Shown here: positions 20,307 to 32,750 of the stretch, one piece after another
How positions within the stretch are numbered: position 1 is the first letter of the stretch
Layout: every line of letters starts with the position of its first letter
Source of the DNA: Fasciolopsis buskii
Lineage: Eukaryota > Platyhelminthes > Trematoda > Plagiorchiida > Fasciolidae
Length of the DNA stretch: 64,000 bases
NCBI GenBank assembly: GCA_008360955.1
Contig: LUCM01000536.1
Span: forward strand, 46,932-110,931
Direction: 5' to 3'
Translations under genes and position numbers: made by a program
Notes under the pieces: generated by a model
What the model saw: only the letters and a program-made list of their open reading frames with translations
Told to the model about the DNA's origin: nothing
The model's database searches: none

Positions 20307-22916
20307 GTGGAAATGCTTGCGTATATATAATATATATAATATCTACCTATGTATACCTATGTAAGATGTTACAGTAAACGAGTAAATGCACTAGCCGAGT
20401 GAATGTGACGTACAACACAATCCTGAGCATGGCTAATCGCATTTTGGGGCACCAACATGCCAAAAATTCACTATATGCGTACGTCATCCTCGGCAAATTT
20501 GAACCTACTTTAAGACATTGGTGATTGATCTACCCAAAAATCATCCGTAACTTGCTTTTTGACTGGTTTTCTTCCCATCATACAGGCTTCACGCATTGCG
20601 TCACTAAATGCGTGGTATCGTCATTTCGGTGGTAGAGTACTTGCGACGGTATTAAGTGCGCGGACAGCATATCCATATCTGACTTAAATACCCCTGGCAA
20701 TAGGATTTATGTTGTACTTTTTGGACCTTCAAAATGCTATTTCATGGGAATAACGTGACTATCTGCGTGTATAAATATTTACTCTGGATAAAAATAACCA
20801 ATCCGTAAAAGTCAAGGACAACATCTGCATATCAGAAAAGGTAACTATTCATTCTAAGCCTGAGATGTCCCTCTATCGTAGTTGGAATCCCAAAATGTTC
20901 AGCTCCGCAAAAAATTGTTATAAAACTATGGTTCCCTATCAAATGAACTTTAGGTAACCGCAGTGATTTTAAGAGCCCGGCCGGAGCTGACAGGTAAAAC
21001 TACCAGGATTCGGCTCACATGAGCTAATCTCCTTGCTGTTTACTTCAGATTGAGTAGTATGTGAACTTTAACCCGAGGGTACTACCCCAAATGAGTATTT
21101 TAGTTCTAATGAACGCCTTTCAGTAAGAATACCTTTGCGTGGTTCTTCACTACAAAGTCTATTAGCTAACCTCACCATTTAGTCTTCCAACAAAACGGGC
21201 CGTATTCCCAGTGCATCATTTGCACAATTGTTTCAGCAATGCCATCTAGTCCGATATAACAGAAGCAACACGATCAAAGTACCTGTTGGCAAGATAACTC
21301 ATACAGCAGAATTCTCAGATAAAATTAGGAGTATGTGCACTATACTCACTGGAAACCCCATTTTCGTTTTTCGAATCGAACGCGCTGATGATGCAGACAG
21401 AGATCTGATGAGATTTCACCCAATGGGCCACGCTGTTTGTCCCACCTTCTAAGTGACGAACAAAACTGACCCCACGGCAAACTGTTAACGGTCTAAGTGA
21501 GCGTTACGCATTACTCAATGACCAAAGCATTTTCTACATCAATTGGAAATTATGTCAAAATCCATCAGAATTATGTGAGAAATACTCAAAAATACTATTT
21601 AATTGGCATACTCAGGTTTTCTTCAGACAAGTCTAAAAGATAACGCATCTTACACGAGCATATCTGCGTCTATGTACTGTAGGGCGCACTGATTATCTGT
21701 TCAGTGCTCTGCAATCTGCAAGCAAATGGGCCCGTGAAAAGAGTTTCGAAACGGAATAATATTCCTGCTCAATTCCAAACACTTGGGATATAAATACGAA
21801 AATTTCCCACAGAATTCCGAAATAACGTGGGAAATAGTATAGATGTGTTTTGCATTTTGTAGACAGCAACCAATGACATTTTTAGCCAAAACACAAGACC
21901 GTCCAAATCTAGGCGCAACACCAACCCTTAACAATTGATATCGGAATAATGGAAAAAGATTAGTCTCGTTTGCGACAGGAGCAACCCACCCTCGAAAGTA
22001 TTTACTTCTCTCACTAAATGACCCTCGCTTGAACAAAATCAAATAGAATAAGTATTGTTTTAAAACTTGGGTTACATAAAACGACGTTCCTGTCATGTCC
22101 TGAATGTGTTCAAGTTAATTGTTTTCATCCATACGTTTGCGTGTCTGAATGGATCTAATCGTCTGTTATTTGTACAATTTATTCGCGATGAATACTTGTT
22201 ATGGTAGTACCGTGTGTGTTCCCCTAGTCGCAATAATGTGGACGCAGAACTAATCTCCATTGACTGATTGAATAATGCTCGGATTCTGAAAATCTAATAA
22301 CTATATACCCCGAAAACGTGAACTTCCCGAGGTAAAAGCAATAATGGGATCGAACGTAGAAGAATATTGAATCAGAAAAGCACTAACTCTACAAAGATTC
22401 AACGGTTATCAAGATGACGGACGTATGAAGATGCTTCAAGATTTTGTACACCTTTCATTTTGTTTGTTAAAAGATACCCAGTCATTTTCTGCCACTTTGG
22501 AAACCGCATTGTCAACCAGTAATCGACGTGATTATGGAAGTTTTCCACCGTTATTCTACTGCAAAATAATACACCAAGCTATCTGCTAGGTACTTTTCTA
22601 TCTACCTTAATAATTTGAGTAGTCAGTTGACGATGAAAATCAAGGAAGCTGTAAACGCTCAACCGTCCTTAAACCGTTGAGTACACGTCACAACACGGAT
22701 GCACAAATGTTCCACTCTTCATACTTATGAGAGTGAAAATTCGATAAGCTATCCGTGTGGCAGTTGCAAAATATGGTGAAAAATGGCGCAAACTCCAAAT
22801 ATGGAAGTAGACTCTCACACAATGCAACTCAGCATTAGTACCAAACATTTATAATATTCATCGCAAATCTACTCATGAGTAGACGATTGCGGTCAACGAA
22901 ATCCAATGGGCCTTAC

Positions 22917-22999
22917 CTTGATCCAGACCAGGACGCAGTGAAAGTTGGATATTTCCGTTCTTTTCAAATGAACCACATTTTCGCCCATTCTAGTGCCAT
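22917..22999 (-). CDS. Spectraplakin exon, plakin-domain helix
   Basis: 83 bp between acceptor ttattcgaacag and donor aag|gtaagg. Of the three frames only one is open, and it is the one demanded by the previous exon (G left over at 24927 plus AT gives Asp). The translation includes GENVVHLKRTEISNFHCVLV. This can be aligned without gaps to the human dystonin segment after the first post-SH3 repeat, sharing E, V, L, E, N and L at matching spacing. It ends in phase 0. The assignment rests on phase, splice sites and this weak similarity. Confidence 0.55.
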
Positions 23000-24926
23000 C
23001 TGTTCGAATAAAATCAAATATTTCAAATATCACTGAAGAATTATCCGAAAGGGTCGTCACATTAGATCGGTATTATGTTTCATCGGTTTGGAATACACAA
23101 GTTATTGATGTTCACTAACTGACTGACTTCAGAAGTTTCCTAACTGGCAAGGTCACTCTGCCTCCGCCATTGACGAAGAATGACGAAAGGCTGCCCCTCA
23201 GAGGCATTCGTAGTAAATCTAAGAAGGCTCATCTCACTAATGGCTTCTGACTACTCGCATTATTCTCATCTTTCACTCTTGTGTCGGAATCATGCAAAAA
23301 CAATTTGAAAACGGTATGAAAACAGATGCTTCTTTGGCAAGATCTGTTCAGAAATAGAGACAATTCATAAGCGATCAGTGCAGCGCTCAATAAAGACTTA
23401 ACGTATTCGGATAAATCCGGGAACCCAACCAATCACAGAACATATTATTGCACTAGCCGCTCAATCAGATGAAAACAAACATTTCAATTTAACCGCCCAA
23501 TTCGCATCTGAGTAAATTTGTCATGGCTGCACTAGTTGAACGAAGGCGAGCCGCAGGTAATTTTTTTCATTTCATTAACAACAGATAGTTTTTTTATTAT
23601 ACTGTGATTTAAATTCCCCAAGCGGTTTCCAAGTGTTTTCTCGTTCCCGCTAATTACCTAGTACGAAAGGTGACAGCTCAATATAGGAGCAACCGAAACA
23701 GTCGAGTTCACAACATGGAGTTAGCAGTATTCACAGCTAAATTTAAAAACCAAAGTGAGATGAATTAGGTTGGGTCTGGCCGGTTCCTAGGACCTAACGG
23801 ATTCAAACTAGTCGCAGGTTAGATCTTGTGAATCTGAGGCACCGAAACATCACTTCATTTTGGTGGATCCAAATTGCTCCCGTTGCAGAATGTTTCCGAT
23901 GAACTGTGGCTTTACTCAAGCTCTCATACTTTGTTCAAATATATGCATCCCTTTCACTGCTGTCTATCCAATTCATTCGACAAAATTTCTCCTGCGATCA
24001 CACGTGCCTTAGTAGATAAACATATCAGCCGTTTCTATGCTTTTTATTTAAAACGATTTTGACGCACAGCCGCCTCATTCGCAGTTAAAAGTGTATCGAT
24101 CTCAGGATCATCATGAACTGCTCAGAACTACACATCACTAACGGGGCCAAAGCAGAAAATAGGAGCACAAATTTGTACTCAAAATCTGTTCTGGTGTACT
24201 CCAATCTTCAATTCCCGACATGTTCACTGCGTAAGTTTCATTGAAGAGACACCTCTAATGATCGAATAGGACCACGACACCATTGGGAACAACCCATAAC
24301 AAAGACTAGAATTTAGGTGTAGCAAAAAGCTCGCACCTACCACCCTGACTAACGCTGATACAGCATATTCCGTTCATCCGAAATGATTCTTTTCTCACCC
24401 TTCGTGATAATCGTTCACAAACCCGGAGTCACCCAGGTAAGACAACTTTGAAACTTCATTCAATGGTGTCACTTAAGTCAATTACCTCATTCAGAAAAGA
24501 AAGGAACCTCAGCATTTGCTTAGTCCCTGAGAGTTTAAAAATACAGCCCAGTAAATGGTGCTCACAGTGATTTGTCTTGATGCAAGCACGCAGGTGCCGA
24601 GAAGCTTACCGAGTTGGCTGTATGCCATTAATGCATTACATTTTTAGAGTGTAGTTACCGTAGAATACGCTTATGCCATTGTCTGTGCACTGACAGAAAG
24701 CCAAAAACCATGATCACAATAATGGAATCGACAAAGAGCTAAATTAAACACCCAAGAAGTCAGGGATGCTAAACCTGGAATAGAATTAAAGTAGTCAACC
24801 ATGGTGAAATTCGAATCTGTGCCCAAGATGTGGAAGAGGTGCATAGACCAACTAACCGCCACCAGTCTACCCATGTGGTGCGAACACAAATTTCTAGCGT
24901 CAGCTAGCTTGTGCCTGCCAACTTAC
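23000..24926 (-). other. Intron
   Basis: Donor g|gtaagt at 24926, acceptor ending at 23000. A minus-strand block at 23229-23340 has splice-like ends but the wrong phase. No mobile element was recognised. Confidence 0.55.
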
Positions 24927-25086
24927 CGCGCACAGTTTTCTGCCACAATTCTCGTGTGACACTGATCAATTCGAGAAATTCTTTATTCCGAGTCTCATCA
25001 TTCTCTGCAGACGGCGGCTCACTCAACGAATAGGTCAGTTCGTGCAGGAACCGCTTGAATGCCTCATCATCGTCCGTGGTGATACC
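24927..25086 (-). CDS. Spectraplakin exon, first spectrin-like repeat after SH3
   Basis: 160 bp, 53 codons plus one base. The acceptor is ctattttcag and the donor gtaagt. The translation starts GITTDDDEAFKRFLHELTYS and continues through NKEFLELISVTRELWQKTV. It follows the previous exon in phase 0 and matches dystonin in the same place, where a loop is followed by a helix with 'F-x-x-F-L' and then 'I-x-x-L-x-x-x-V-x-x-C-x-x-x-Y/W'. It forms helices of a plakin-domain spectrin repeat. Confidence 0.85.
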
Positions 25087-25342
25087 CTGAAAATAGTGCC
25101 AGAAATAGTCCAATGCAATTTTAACAGGGCATGCTTGAGGTTGAATAAAAATAAAACCCACTCATCCACATGTATGCTTACTCAGACTCTGGGAATATTG
25201 TTCAATCACTCATTCAACTGATAAACATATCTACTAACTCACAAGCTCCGCAATCTCACACCAGACCATGTTATGATAATTCTGCATATGCCGAAGAATT
25301 ATACAAGGTAAAATCATAACTCCGGACAAAAGGTGGACTCAC

Positions 25343-25448
25343 GTCGCTTTGAAGCAATCGCCTCAGTAGCCGCTTGAAAAATCGTAGACAAACCAGGAGC
25401 TGGTCGTCGATTATATCCTTCCATGTGTCGAGAAGAATTCGATTCAGT
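25343..25448 (-). CDS. Spectraplakin exon, helix following SH3
   Basis: 106 bp; the first base completes GCA (Ala) with the SH3 exon, then 35 codons end in phase 0. The acceptor is atcctcag and the donor gac|gtgagt. Across the junction the protein reads PAPDLEARERSIALNRILLD, aligning with the dystonin segment that runs from the SH3 end ('P-P-P-N-x-E-A') into the next helix ('L-x-x-W'). It continues TWKDIIDDQLLVCLRFFKRL, an amphipathic helix. Confidence 0.85.
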
Positions 25449-27616
25449 CTGAGGATTCGTTATGAAAGAAATGGAAAGATCGGAAATCACGATCTACTGG
25501 AAATAAAACAGATGAGCAAAGATGAGAGATCAAACCCTTGAGAGAAGAAAACCGGACTAGTTAGAGCCACAATGACCGTCATAGACGCCACCCAGGCCTT
25601 CGTAACCGCAACCCGGCTCCGCAGAACGGGGGAGCAAAACCGTGGGACAGCATCAACACGGTGCACCGGCCTAGGACATCCGCGCTCAAGCTAAATAATC
25701 ACGTGAGTTTGCCGGCCCTCTACGACACCGGAAGGCGGTCGAGTGAATACGGCCACCTTTCTAGACCAATTAGAGAGGAGAGGAGGTAGACAGATTGACA
25801 TACGTGTCCTTGGTTGCGTGCTCGCAAATGGTTCTGTCTTCGTGTGTCCGTAGTGTGCGCGCCTGTGTGATGGTGGTGACTGCGTCCAATCAGATGTCGC
25901 TTAACTCACAAACAGCCACGGACGCACATTGCGAGCGCGACAGGCATACATTACCTGGACCATCGACCAATGTCCGTTACTCCGAGCCCAATGCGATTCA
26001 GCTGCCATGAGCAAAACTTCAGGAGCAGCGTCCACCAACTCTCAGGAACCCAACCGAATGTGCTCATGCAGGACGGTGGATCGTATCACGATTAGCCTAC
26101 TATTCTAGCCATTAGAGAGAACTTGTCGTCCCAGGAACTTTACAAAATATCAATAGGAATTTTACATTGTAGAGTTGAACAATGTAAAAAGTGTCGCTAA
26201 AGGTCGTTACGCCATGTTATCCCTATTGTAAATCCTACACTATCAATAACAATACCGCGGATCTTATTGTATCTACAGATCATGCACCTAACCACAAATC
26301 TAGCGAATACACTTGCAGTCAAACTACAGTCGACTTATGATCATTCCTCCATTGACATTCGATTGTAAATTGTCTTCCGCAGGACTACCCAGAATCCCCG
26401 AAACGTCAGCGAACTATAACGTGCCAACAACACTTTGTCACCGGCAGTGTAGTAATCTGAGAATACGAGTTCGGAGGTTAGAAAATGCTTTCCGATGCTT
26501 CACTCTCTAGTTCTTACAGGTCTTGTTGGAACTGGTGTATGAAGGTAGGTTAAGGGTCATGTGGGTTGGTCAAACGTTTGTGAGAGATGGATGGATTAGC
26601 GCAACCAGATCATGCTAGGCACATGTACGGAAACAGAATCATAAGGGTGATAGTAGTCCACATGAGGTTACAATAACTGCAGCGCCTGGACAAGCTTTTT
26701 CCCCATGCACAGAGTGGACTCGAAAAAGCAAACATCACTACCTTCTGTTGTTATGCGTGTATTTGTGTGCTTTGGAAGTCATCCGATGCACAGCTTGGGA
26801 AGCCGATCCTAGGTCGATCAGGTGGCCCATATCTACTAGGTGTCCGAGGACGTCACTTTCTCAGGTTACTGTACTACCATATTTTAGCCAACAGCAGCTA
26901 TGCTCTTCCGGAATGATTGCTTTGCTGTTCGATCGATGTAGAATGCCTTCCACGAGCTACTGCAGGAGTACATTAACAATAAGGTGGTCAGCTTTGAAAT
27001 GTATTTTGTTAGAATTTTGAGTTATGGCTTATGGACTGAACTGAATGTTTCACTGAGTGCACGCTTTGGACGTTTGCGTATTAGATCCGTTTAGTGTCGC
27101 TTTCGAACGATGGATCAACGAACGACAACAACGTGCGAAAATTATGCTTAGCGTCACGTTTTGGTTGACTTATTATGTTCAACAAACCATTGAACGCACG
27201 CCGGTAGCTCAGTGGCCAAGGCATTCGACTATAAATCCTTGGTCCCGTTCCCGTATCACAGTTCGGGCGCGGTGGACATACACTACTAATGATTTTTAAC
27301 AACCCTGAAACTGTCAAATGAAAATGGAACAGTGACCATAGGGGAAGGATCGTTTAAAAGGTGTCGTGTCATTATCTTGGGGAAAGAAGACGAGAGTATA
27401 GGGACGGAAAAATGTAACAATCTCCCCAAACTTTTGTGCTCACAACTTCTCTAGGTGCTCCAGAATCTAAAACACGAATCCTACTTTAAACGACAATGTA
27501 ATACCACCGGAGGAGCGTCTATATAAGACAAATCAAGTGTCAATGAAACCAAACTGAGAACAATAAATAGATTATAATTCCTACCAGTTTGTCCAAGATT
27601 TTAAGAAGGTACTCAC
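25449..27616 (-). other. Intron with a SINE
   Basis: Donor gc|gtgagt at 27616, acceptor ending at 25449. It contains the tRNA-like SINE at 27200. The rest shows no feature I can support. Confidence 0.65.
27200..27318 (+). mobile_element. tRNA-derived SINE, family B
   Basis: It begins gccggtagctcagtggccaa, a tRNA-like A box, followed by a decayed B box. It then runs into a tail (agttcgggcgcggtggacat, then tgatttttaacaaccctgaa) shared with the element at 48430. The shared non-tRNA tail makes it a SINE rather than a tRNA gene. Confidence 0.65.
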
Positions 27617-28185
27617 GCAATGGATCTTTCTCTGGCTTCCAAATCAGGTGCTGGAATCCACACACACACTGCCGGAACCCGACCGTCTACAGATCCATCC
27701 GGTTTTCGAACATGCCACTGAAGTTTATCTGCGGAGGGACCTTGGATTGAGCTCTCGGTCAGATAGGATGTCGATGTGTACGTGGCACTTTCCGTACCGC
27801 TAGTCTGGTCTTCTCTTCTTTCCCAACGGAATGGGATTGGTGGTCGATACACAGCTGGCCCTGTGGTCATGCCATCAATTAGTCTAGGGTCATGGTCGTT
27901 GATATCCTCACTCGTCGTCGTGCCAGTGACCAACTCGGAGCGGGATTCCGTCTGTGATTCACTTGTTTGACTCTGTTCTGCTGGGTAACTGGCTGAGTTG
28001 CTCAAAACAAGGACAGAATCGCCGGCAGACAACTTGAAATTGGGTGTCTCGTAGTCGCATAACATCACGCCATTAACTGGGCCTTTCAGACGCTTCAGAC
28101 GTAAATGTATCGGTACCACTTGACTTGATCTTTCCAGAATTTCTTTAGAACGTGCGGCTAAATATTCCAAATGCTGATACTGACT
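27617..28185 (-). CDS. Spectraplakin exon with plakin SH3 domain split by a long insertion
   Basis: 569 bp, 189 codons plus GC. The acceptor is taatttacag and the donor gtgagt. Residues 1-25 finish a spectrin-like helix (SQYQHLEYLAARSKEILERS). Residues 36-64 are the start of the plakin SH3 (GVMLCDYETPNFKLSAGDSV then LVLSNS). Residues 65-153 are a Ser/Thr/Glu-rich insertion including YRPPIPFRWERR. Residues 154-180 are the rest of the SH3 (KLQWHVRKPDGSVDGRVPAV, CVWIPAP). Human plakins join 'N-N-S' to 'K-W-K-V' with only a few residues, so this insertion of about 89 residues is unusual. In plakins this SH3 packs against the neighbouring spectrin repeat. No splice signals around the insertion suggest a retained intron: it is open and compositionally protein-like. 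Confidence 0.93.
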
Positions 28186-30143
28186 CTGTAAATTAAGGAA
28201 ACAAGCAATTCTTACTAGTTAGTGAAATATGTAATTAAATAATCAGAGAATGATTCGCATCCTAAAAGCCAAATGGCAGTAGTGAGTCGCCTAGTAGGAG
28301 GTAAGAACATTTTCCCACTCATTACCTAACCCGAAACAAATCAAGCCCGATGGAAAAAACGTTTTAATTGTGCTTTATATATATACATATCAGAGCAAAG
28401 AAACAAAATGTGCTACCTTGATTATCAGGTTTCGCATCTTCATGTGTTTTATTAGCTTTGGTGATTGTCTTCTCAAGACACGAGTTCTGCAGACAGATCG
28501 GACAACATTCACATCACTAAATTTGATTTCGCATAATCTCTTTCAGTGTCTCTAAGCGACGTAAATCGTCATCTCTTGGACTCCGGTCAAGGAGGCAATA
28601 AGTGCCAATAGAAGCCGGAGCTGAACCTAACTTCTACAAGCTTCTACGCCAGGTCACAGCCTGACCTGCAAGTCGTTTATTCCAAACCTATGCGCAACGT
28701 GCCCAAACGACACGAAAAGGCAAATCATGGTAACCGTGGTATTCTTGACATAAATTGCACAATTATGTCAGTCCGAGTCCACAAATTTGGAAATCAGCAA
28801 TAATTGGTCTATTAGATTGAGAAGCTAAGTCACTGGTACTCGCAGTAGAAACAGATGCCATATTCTAGCGCAGTAAATGAGCTGGCAAACGCGGAGATCC
28901 CCTAAAAAAGCCCAAATCCCTTTAGCTTGGCCGCAAAGCTCAGGCATTAGAAAACACCTGCTACGCATGAGTGGGGATCACGAGTTCCTACAATCCCCAC
29001 CCGGAGTATGAAACGTCCTCTTAATGTTCAGTTTATTCCAACATAATATCAATCGATTGTTTTTCTAATAGTGACACTCATGCAAAATGGTTACTATTAA
29101 CCTCTAACTGCATTACGGAATGGTTTTGCACAAACTCCTTGAAAATACTATACTGATTGTTTTTAAGCAAAGAAGTATCGAGTCTGCCCCTATTCCAATT
29201 TACTTCAAAAGAATTAAATGTCGTCGCTGTGCGCAGGTCATTGTTTGCGGGCAAAAGTAAGCAATTACCTGAATGCTAATGCCACAACTGTTACAGCGCC
29301 TTTGGTCGATAGAATTAGGAATATGAGTAGAGTGACTATTTTGCAAGTCGCGTGACTGGTACGATCCGCATAAGTTCACAGAGCACAGATGACATTAAAT
29401 GTCTAAAACACAAGCAAGCAGACGAACGTAAAAACTAATGGAGTCACCGTTGATCTTAGTAGTGTTATTTGAATGCAGTTCAAGGTCATCTATCGCAGGA
29501 ACAGTCGGTATACCGGATGAAAAACCTGTACTGATGACTGCGATTGCTCGTGGGCAATGATCCGTTGCATCAGACTGGCCCATTGGGTGCATCAACTGGG
29601 CGAGGTGACTGCGGCGAACCCAGTTTCTACGCGATCCAATTAGGTCTATAGGGAAATTCGCCCTGGGCCAAATCTTGTGAAACCAAGACAATCGTGGTGC
29701 CGAAGAGAAACGGTACTGTCCTAGAACGTAATTCGAATTAGAGATGACCCCCTCTATGCTAATAGATTATTATCGACCCGCCTCTTTTTATCAGTGCAAA
29801 TCCCAAGACTGGAGTCTCCTTTCGAGTGGACACCATCATCAGGCTGTAGACTTGCACACCGGCAGAAGGTGTGAAGTTTTCAGCCACGCATCCATATCCA
29901 CCATTTGACGTGAATGCCATTAATCTTTGCATTAAAGTGAGCCTGGGGGAAATATTACAGGCCATTGTTAGCATTTAATCGTGTCGATGAATATTAAGGA
30001 ATTCGGAATACGTAAAAATGGATGTTGTCGAGAACCGGATCGTAATTCAGTCGACGTAACTATAGCGGAAACTTTTATCGGAATACCGGTTGTTATTTAC
30101 ACGTAAAATAAGAAGCCTAGAAGAAATGTTGGTTGCACTTGGG

Positions 30144-31445
30144 TGAACACAAAAAGGGAGGAGATGAACGACTAATAAATTTACAATGAGGCGAATTTCT
30201 AATGGCGCTTTTGTGATAAGACTACATGCAAACCATGTTATACAATTTGGAACAACTTCGCAACAGCCGTTGCAAAGCTTGGTGACAAGCGATTGTAAAG
30301 TTGAAACATGTCTCATCATTAGAAGCGACGGGTGCAAATAATTTTACAGGAACCGTTAAGAAATCTGATGGAGTTCATAAAAAAATTTTTATTTTTCAAT
30401 TTTCTGTCCTAGAGGAGAGGGGGAGAATATGGTCAGGGTGTACATCCGGTGTCTCAACGGAATAGCACCTTTGAGTTGGTAGACTATGAAGTCCAGTGCA
30501 ACAATGCACACCTGTTTGATCTCCATCGCTCAGCGAACTCAAACTTACTGTACCCGAAGCTGAAGCATGTGTCAGCAACCACAACTAGCAAACCACTTAG
30601 CAGATAGGTTAAGCTCGTTTGAGTGTGACAAGGGTTTAAAAATTTCAATGGGACTCTATCCGACATGTGAAATGAAAAGCTCCCGAATAAGGAGACGAGG
30701 TCCGACCAAATAACGGCAGCAGAAGAAACCGTCTAACTTATTTGACCCTGTATTTCGAAAGAAGCGAATGAATAGCACCACAGACAACTGATTTNGAACA
30801 CAAAAAGGGAGGAGATGAACGACTAATAAATTTACAATGAGGCGAATTTCTAATGGCGCTTTTGTGATAAGACTACATGCAAACCATGTTATACAATTTG
30901 GAACAGCTTCGCAACAGCCGTTGCAAAGCTTGGTGACAGGCGATTGTAAAGTTGAAACATGTCTCATCATTAGAAGCAACGGGTGCAAATAATTTTACAG
31001 GAACCGTTAAGAAATCTGATGGAGTTCATAAAAAAAATTTTATTTTTCAATTTTCTGTCCTAGAGGAGAGGGGGAGAATATGGTCAGGGTGTACATCCGG
31101 TGTCTCAACGGAATAGCACCTTTGAGTTGGTAGACTATGAAGTCCAGTGCAACAATGCACACCTGTTTGATCTCCATCGCTCAGCGAACTCAAACTTACT
31201 GTACCCGAAGCTGAAGCATGTGTCAGCAACCACAACTAGCAAACCACTTAGCAGATAGGTTAAGCTCGTTTGAGTGTGACAAGGGTTTAAAAATTTCAAT
31301 GGGACTCTATCCGACATGTGAAATGAAAAGCTCCCGAATAAGGAGACGAGGTCCGACCAAATAACGGCAGCAGAAGAAACCGTCTAACTTATTTGACCCT
31401 GTATTTCGAAAGAAGCGAATGAATAGCACCACAGACAACTGATTT
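30144..31445. repeat. 650-bp near-identical tandem duplication joined by one N
   Basis: Copy 1 at 30144-30794 and copy 2 at 30796-31445 differ at only a handful of bases (for example aacttcgc versus agcttcgc, and gacaagcg versus gacaggcg). A single N at 30795 separates them. The pattern suggests two overlapping contig ends or two alleles placed side by side by scaffolding, not a biological tandem repeat. Confidence 0.9.
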
Positions 31446-31884
31446 CACTGGAACAAACCTACTGTCTTGCAATATGTGTTTGGTTGTCCCAAGGCCAGGG
31501 AAGCAACCTCAGGTCCAAATGTATTGGGGAAATCGTTTTGTACTCCAACCCTGCAGATCTGCATGGTTGTTTGAGGGAATTCATGCCACTGCGTCCTCGC
31601 CTTTGGTCGAGGTGATAAAAACAACTGGTTCCGATTTTTCTACGCAGAAAAAGAGCCCATTCACCCTATGAGAACGTCAAGACCTTTTTCAAAGCTGGTT
31701 GTTAATTAACCACTAGGTAACGTTTGTCTGACTATCACGTGGATATTGCTCGACTTTCGTAAGCTCACCCACCTAGGCCCAGGCGTTTGGAAAATAGAGC
31801 TCACAGTGATGGATATACTTTATTGACTATCACAGGAGCCCGACGAACAATTATTTGATAAACTACAATCTCACAACCCTGCTT

Positions 31885-32075
31885 CTAAATGGGATCTCAG
31901 AAGATGAAGTGAACTTACGGATGGGGAACATCAACAAACAAAATCAGATAAAATAAGTTCACAGATCGAAAATTGTGTTTTATGATGCCACCGTCTGTCC
32001 CATACTTGTCTATCCATTTATGGCTGCGAAATCCGGCCACTGAGAGCTCGGAATAGCCGAATTTTGAAAGGTTTT
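31885..32075 (+). mobile_element. Possible RTE-type LINE C-terminal fragment
   Basis: One frame reads NGISEDEVNLRMGNIN, and, after a stop, KIVFYDATVCPILVYPF. These resemble the 'D-E-x-x-x-R-I' and 'Y-x-A-x-V-x-x-x-L-L-Y-G' blocks downstream of the RT in RTE elements. Stops follow. The match is weak. Confidence 0.4.
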
Positions 32076-32612
32076 GATTACTGGTGACGGCAGTTAGTCC
32101 CCGAAATTAAGTAACGCGACATACTGCTCAACGAAAACATATGAAGATGAAACAGCTAAATCAAGGAACTCTCCGACTACCCACAAATTCATCGGGTACA
32201 TTATTTGGCACATATTAAAGCTACCATGGTCAAAACCAACTAAACAACCAACCAACTAATCAAACAATCTATCCGGTCCCATGCCCTTGGTGAACAACCC
32301 ATTGAGTAACCCAACAACACAGAAGAAAGCCAAGGCATCTGAACCTTCGGTGGATATTTAGGGGTGATAACGGGATGAGCCGGACCACAATGTTCAACGA
32401 TTTGGCCGAGACCCCCATGTGATATCCATGGGATCGAAGTAGCGTCTCGCAAGAGATAATTACCCAAAGAAGCAAAAAGTAAAACAGATGATTTATTCGC
32501 CATAGGTAAACAGTTGTCCATCACCGGTACTTAAGTCTACACAAAAAATCATAGCATTAATTTTTCATCAAAGTTAAGTGGCATTCACGACAAGAAATTT
32601 CCAAAAACTCAC

Positions 32613-32750
32613 CTTCAATAAATTGGTCAGCTCACGAGCTTCAACGACTGTGCCTTCACAATTATCCCAATTGTATCGTCTTCGGGCATTCAAAAACTTG
32701 TGACATCGTTCGTTTAATTTCACTTCAACTTGTCTTGCATCGTAGTAAAA
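32613..32750 (-). CDS. Spectraplakin exon, plakin-domain spectrin repeat
   Basis: 138 bp, 46 codons, phase 0 at both ends. The acceptor is tcgttgacag and the donor aag|gtgagt. The translation begins FYYDARQVEVKLNERCHKFL and ends VVEARELTNLLK. It aligns with the dystonin helix just before SH3, where 'F-F-x-D-A-x-E-x-x-x-x-L' is followed by a loop with a Cys and a helix leading to the SH3 exon. It forms part of the repeat that packs against SH3. Confidence 0.92.

Larger units (their letters stand above)
16417..22916 (-). other. Intronic interval rich in mobile elements; must hide at least one more exon
   Basis: A 6.5-kb interval with CR1-like, Penelope-like and RTE-type relics between 17390 and 19350 and a perfect palindrome at 20286. 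Splice-phase bookkeeping requires one or more exons here with total length two more than a multiple of three, probably coding about 50 residues of the plakin domain. I did not find it. The remainder shows nothing I can support. Confidence 0.6.
28186..32612 (-). other. Intron with an assembly-like duplication and an RTE relic
   Basis: Donor aag|gtgagt at 32612, acceptor ending at 28186. About 4.4 kb including the 650-bp duplicated block at 30144-31445 and a weak RTE-type fragment near 31885. No host exon seen; the flanking exons join in phase 0 without one. Confidence 0.65.

Noticed and set aside
21187..21260. Minus-strand block that could follow exon 24927 in frame
   Set aside because: It ends leaving TG, which would make a TGA stop with the A that begins exon 16416. 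It also does not resemble the plakin domain.
21701..22096. 131-codon minus-strand frame
   Set aside because: No plakin similarity, no fitting splice sites, and a length expected by chance.
23229..23340. Minus-strand block with acceptor gaacag and donor-like gtgaga
   Set aside because: In the frame set by exon 24927 it hits a stop. The open frame needs a different incoming phase and has no spectrin-like character.
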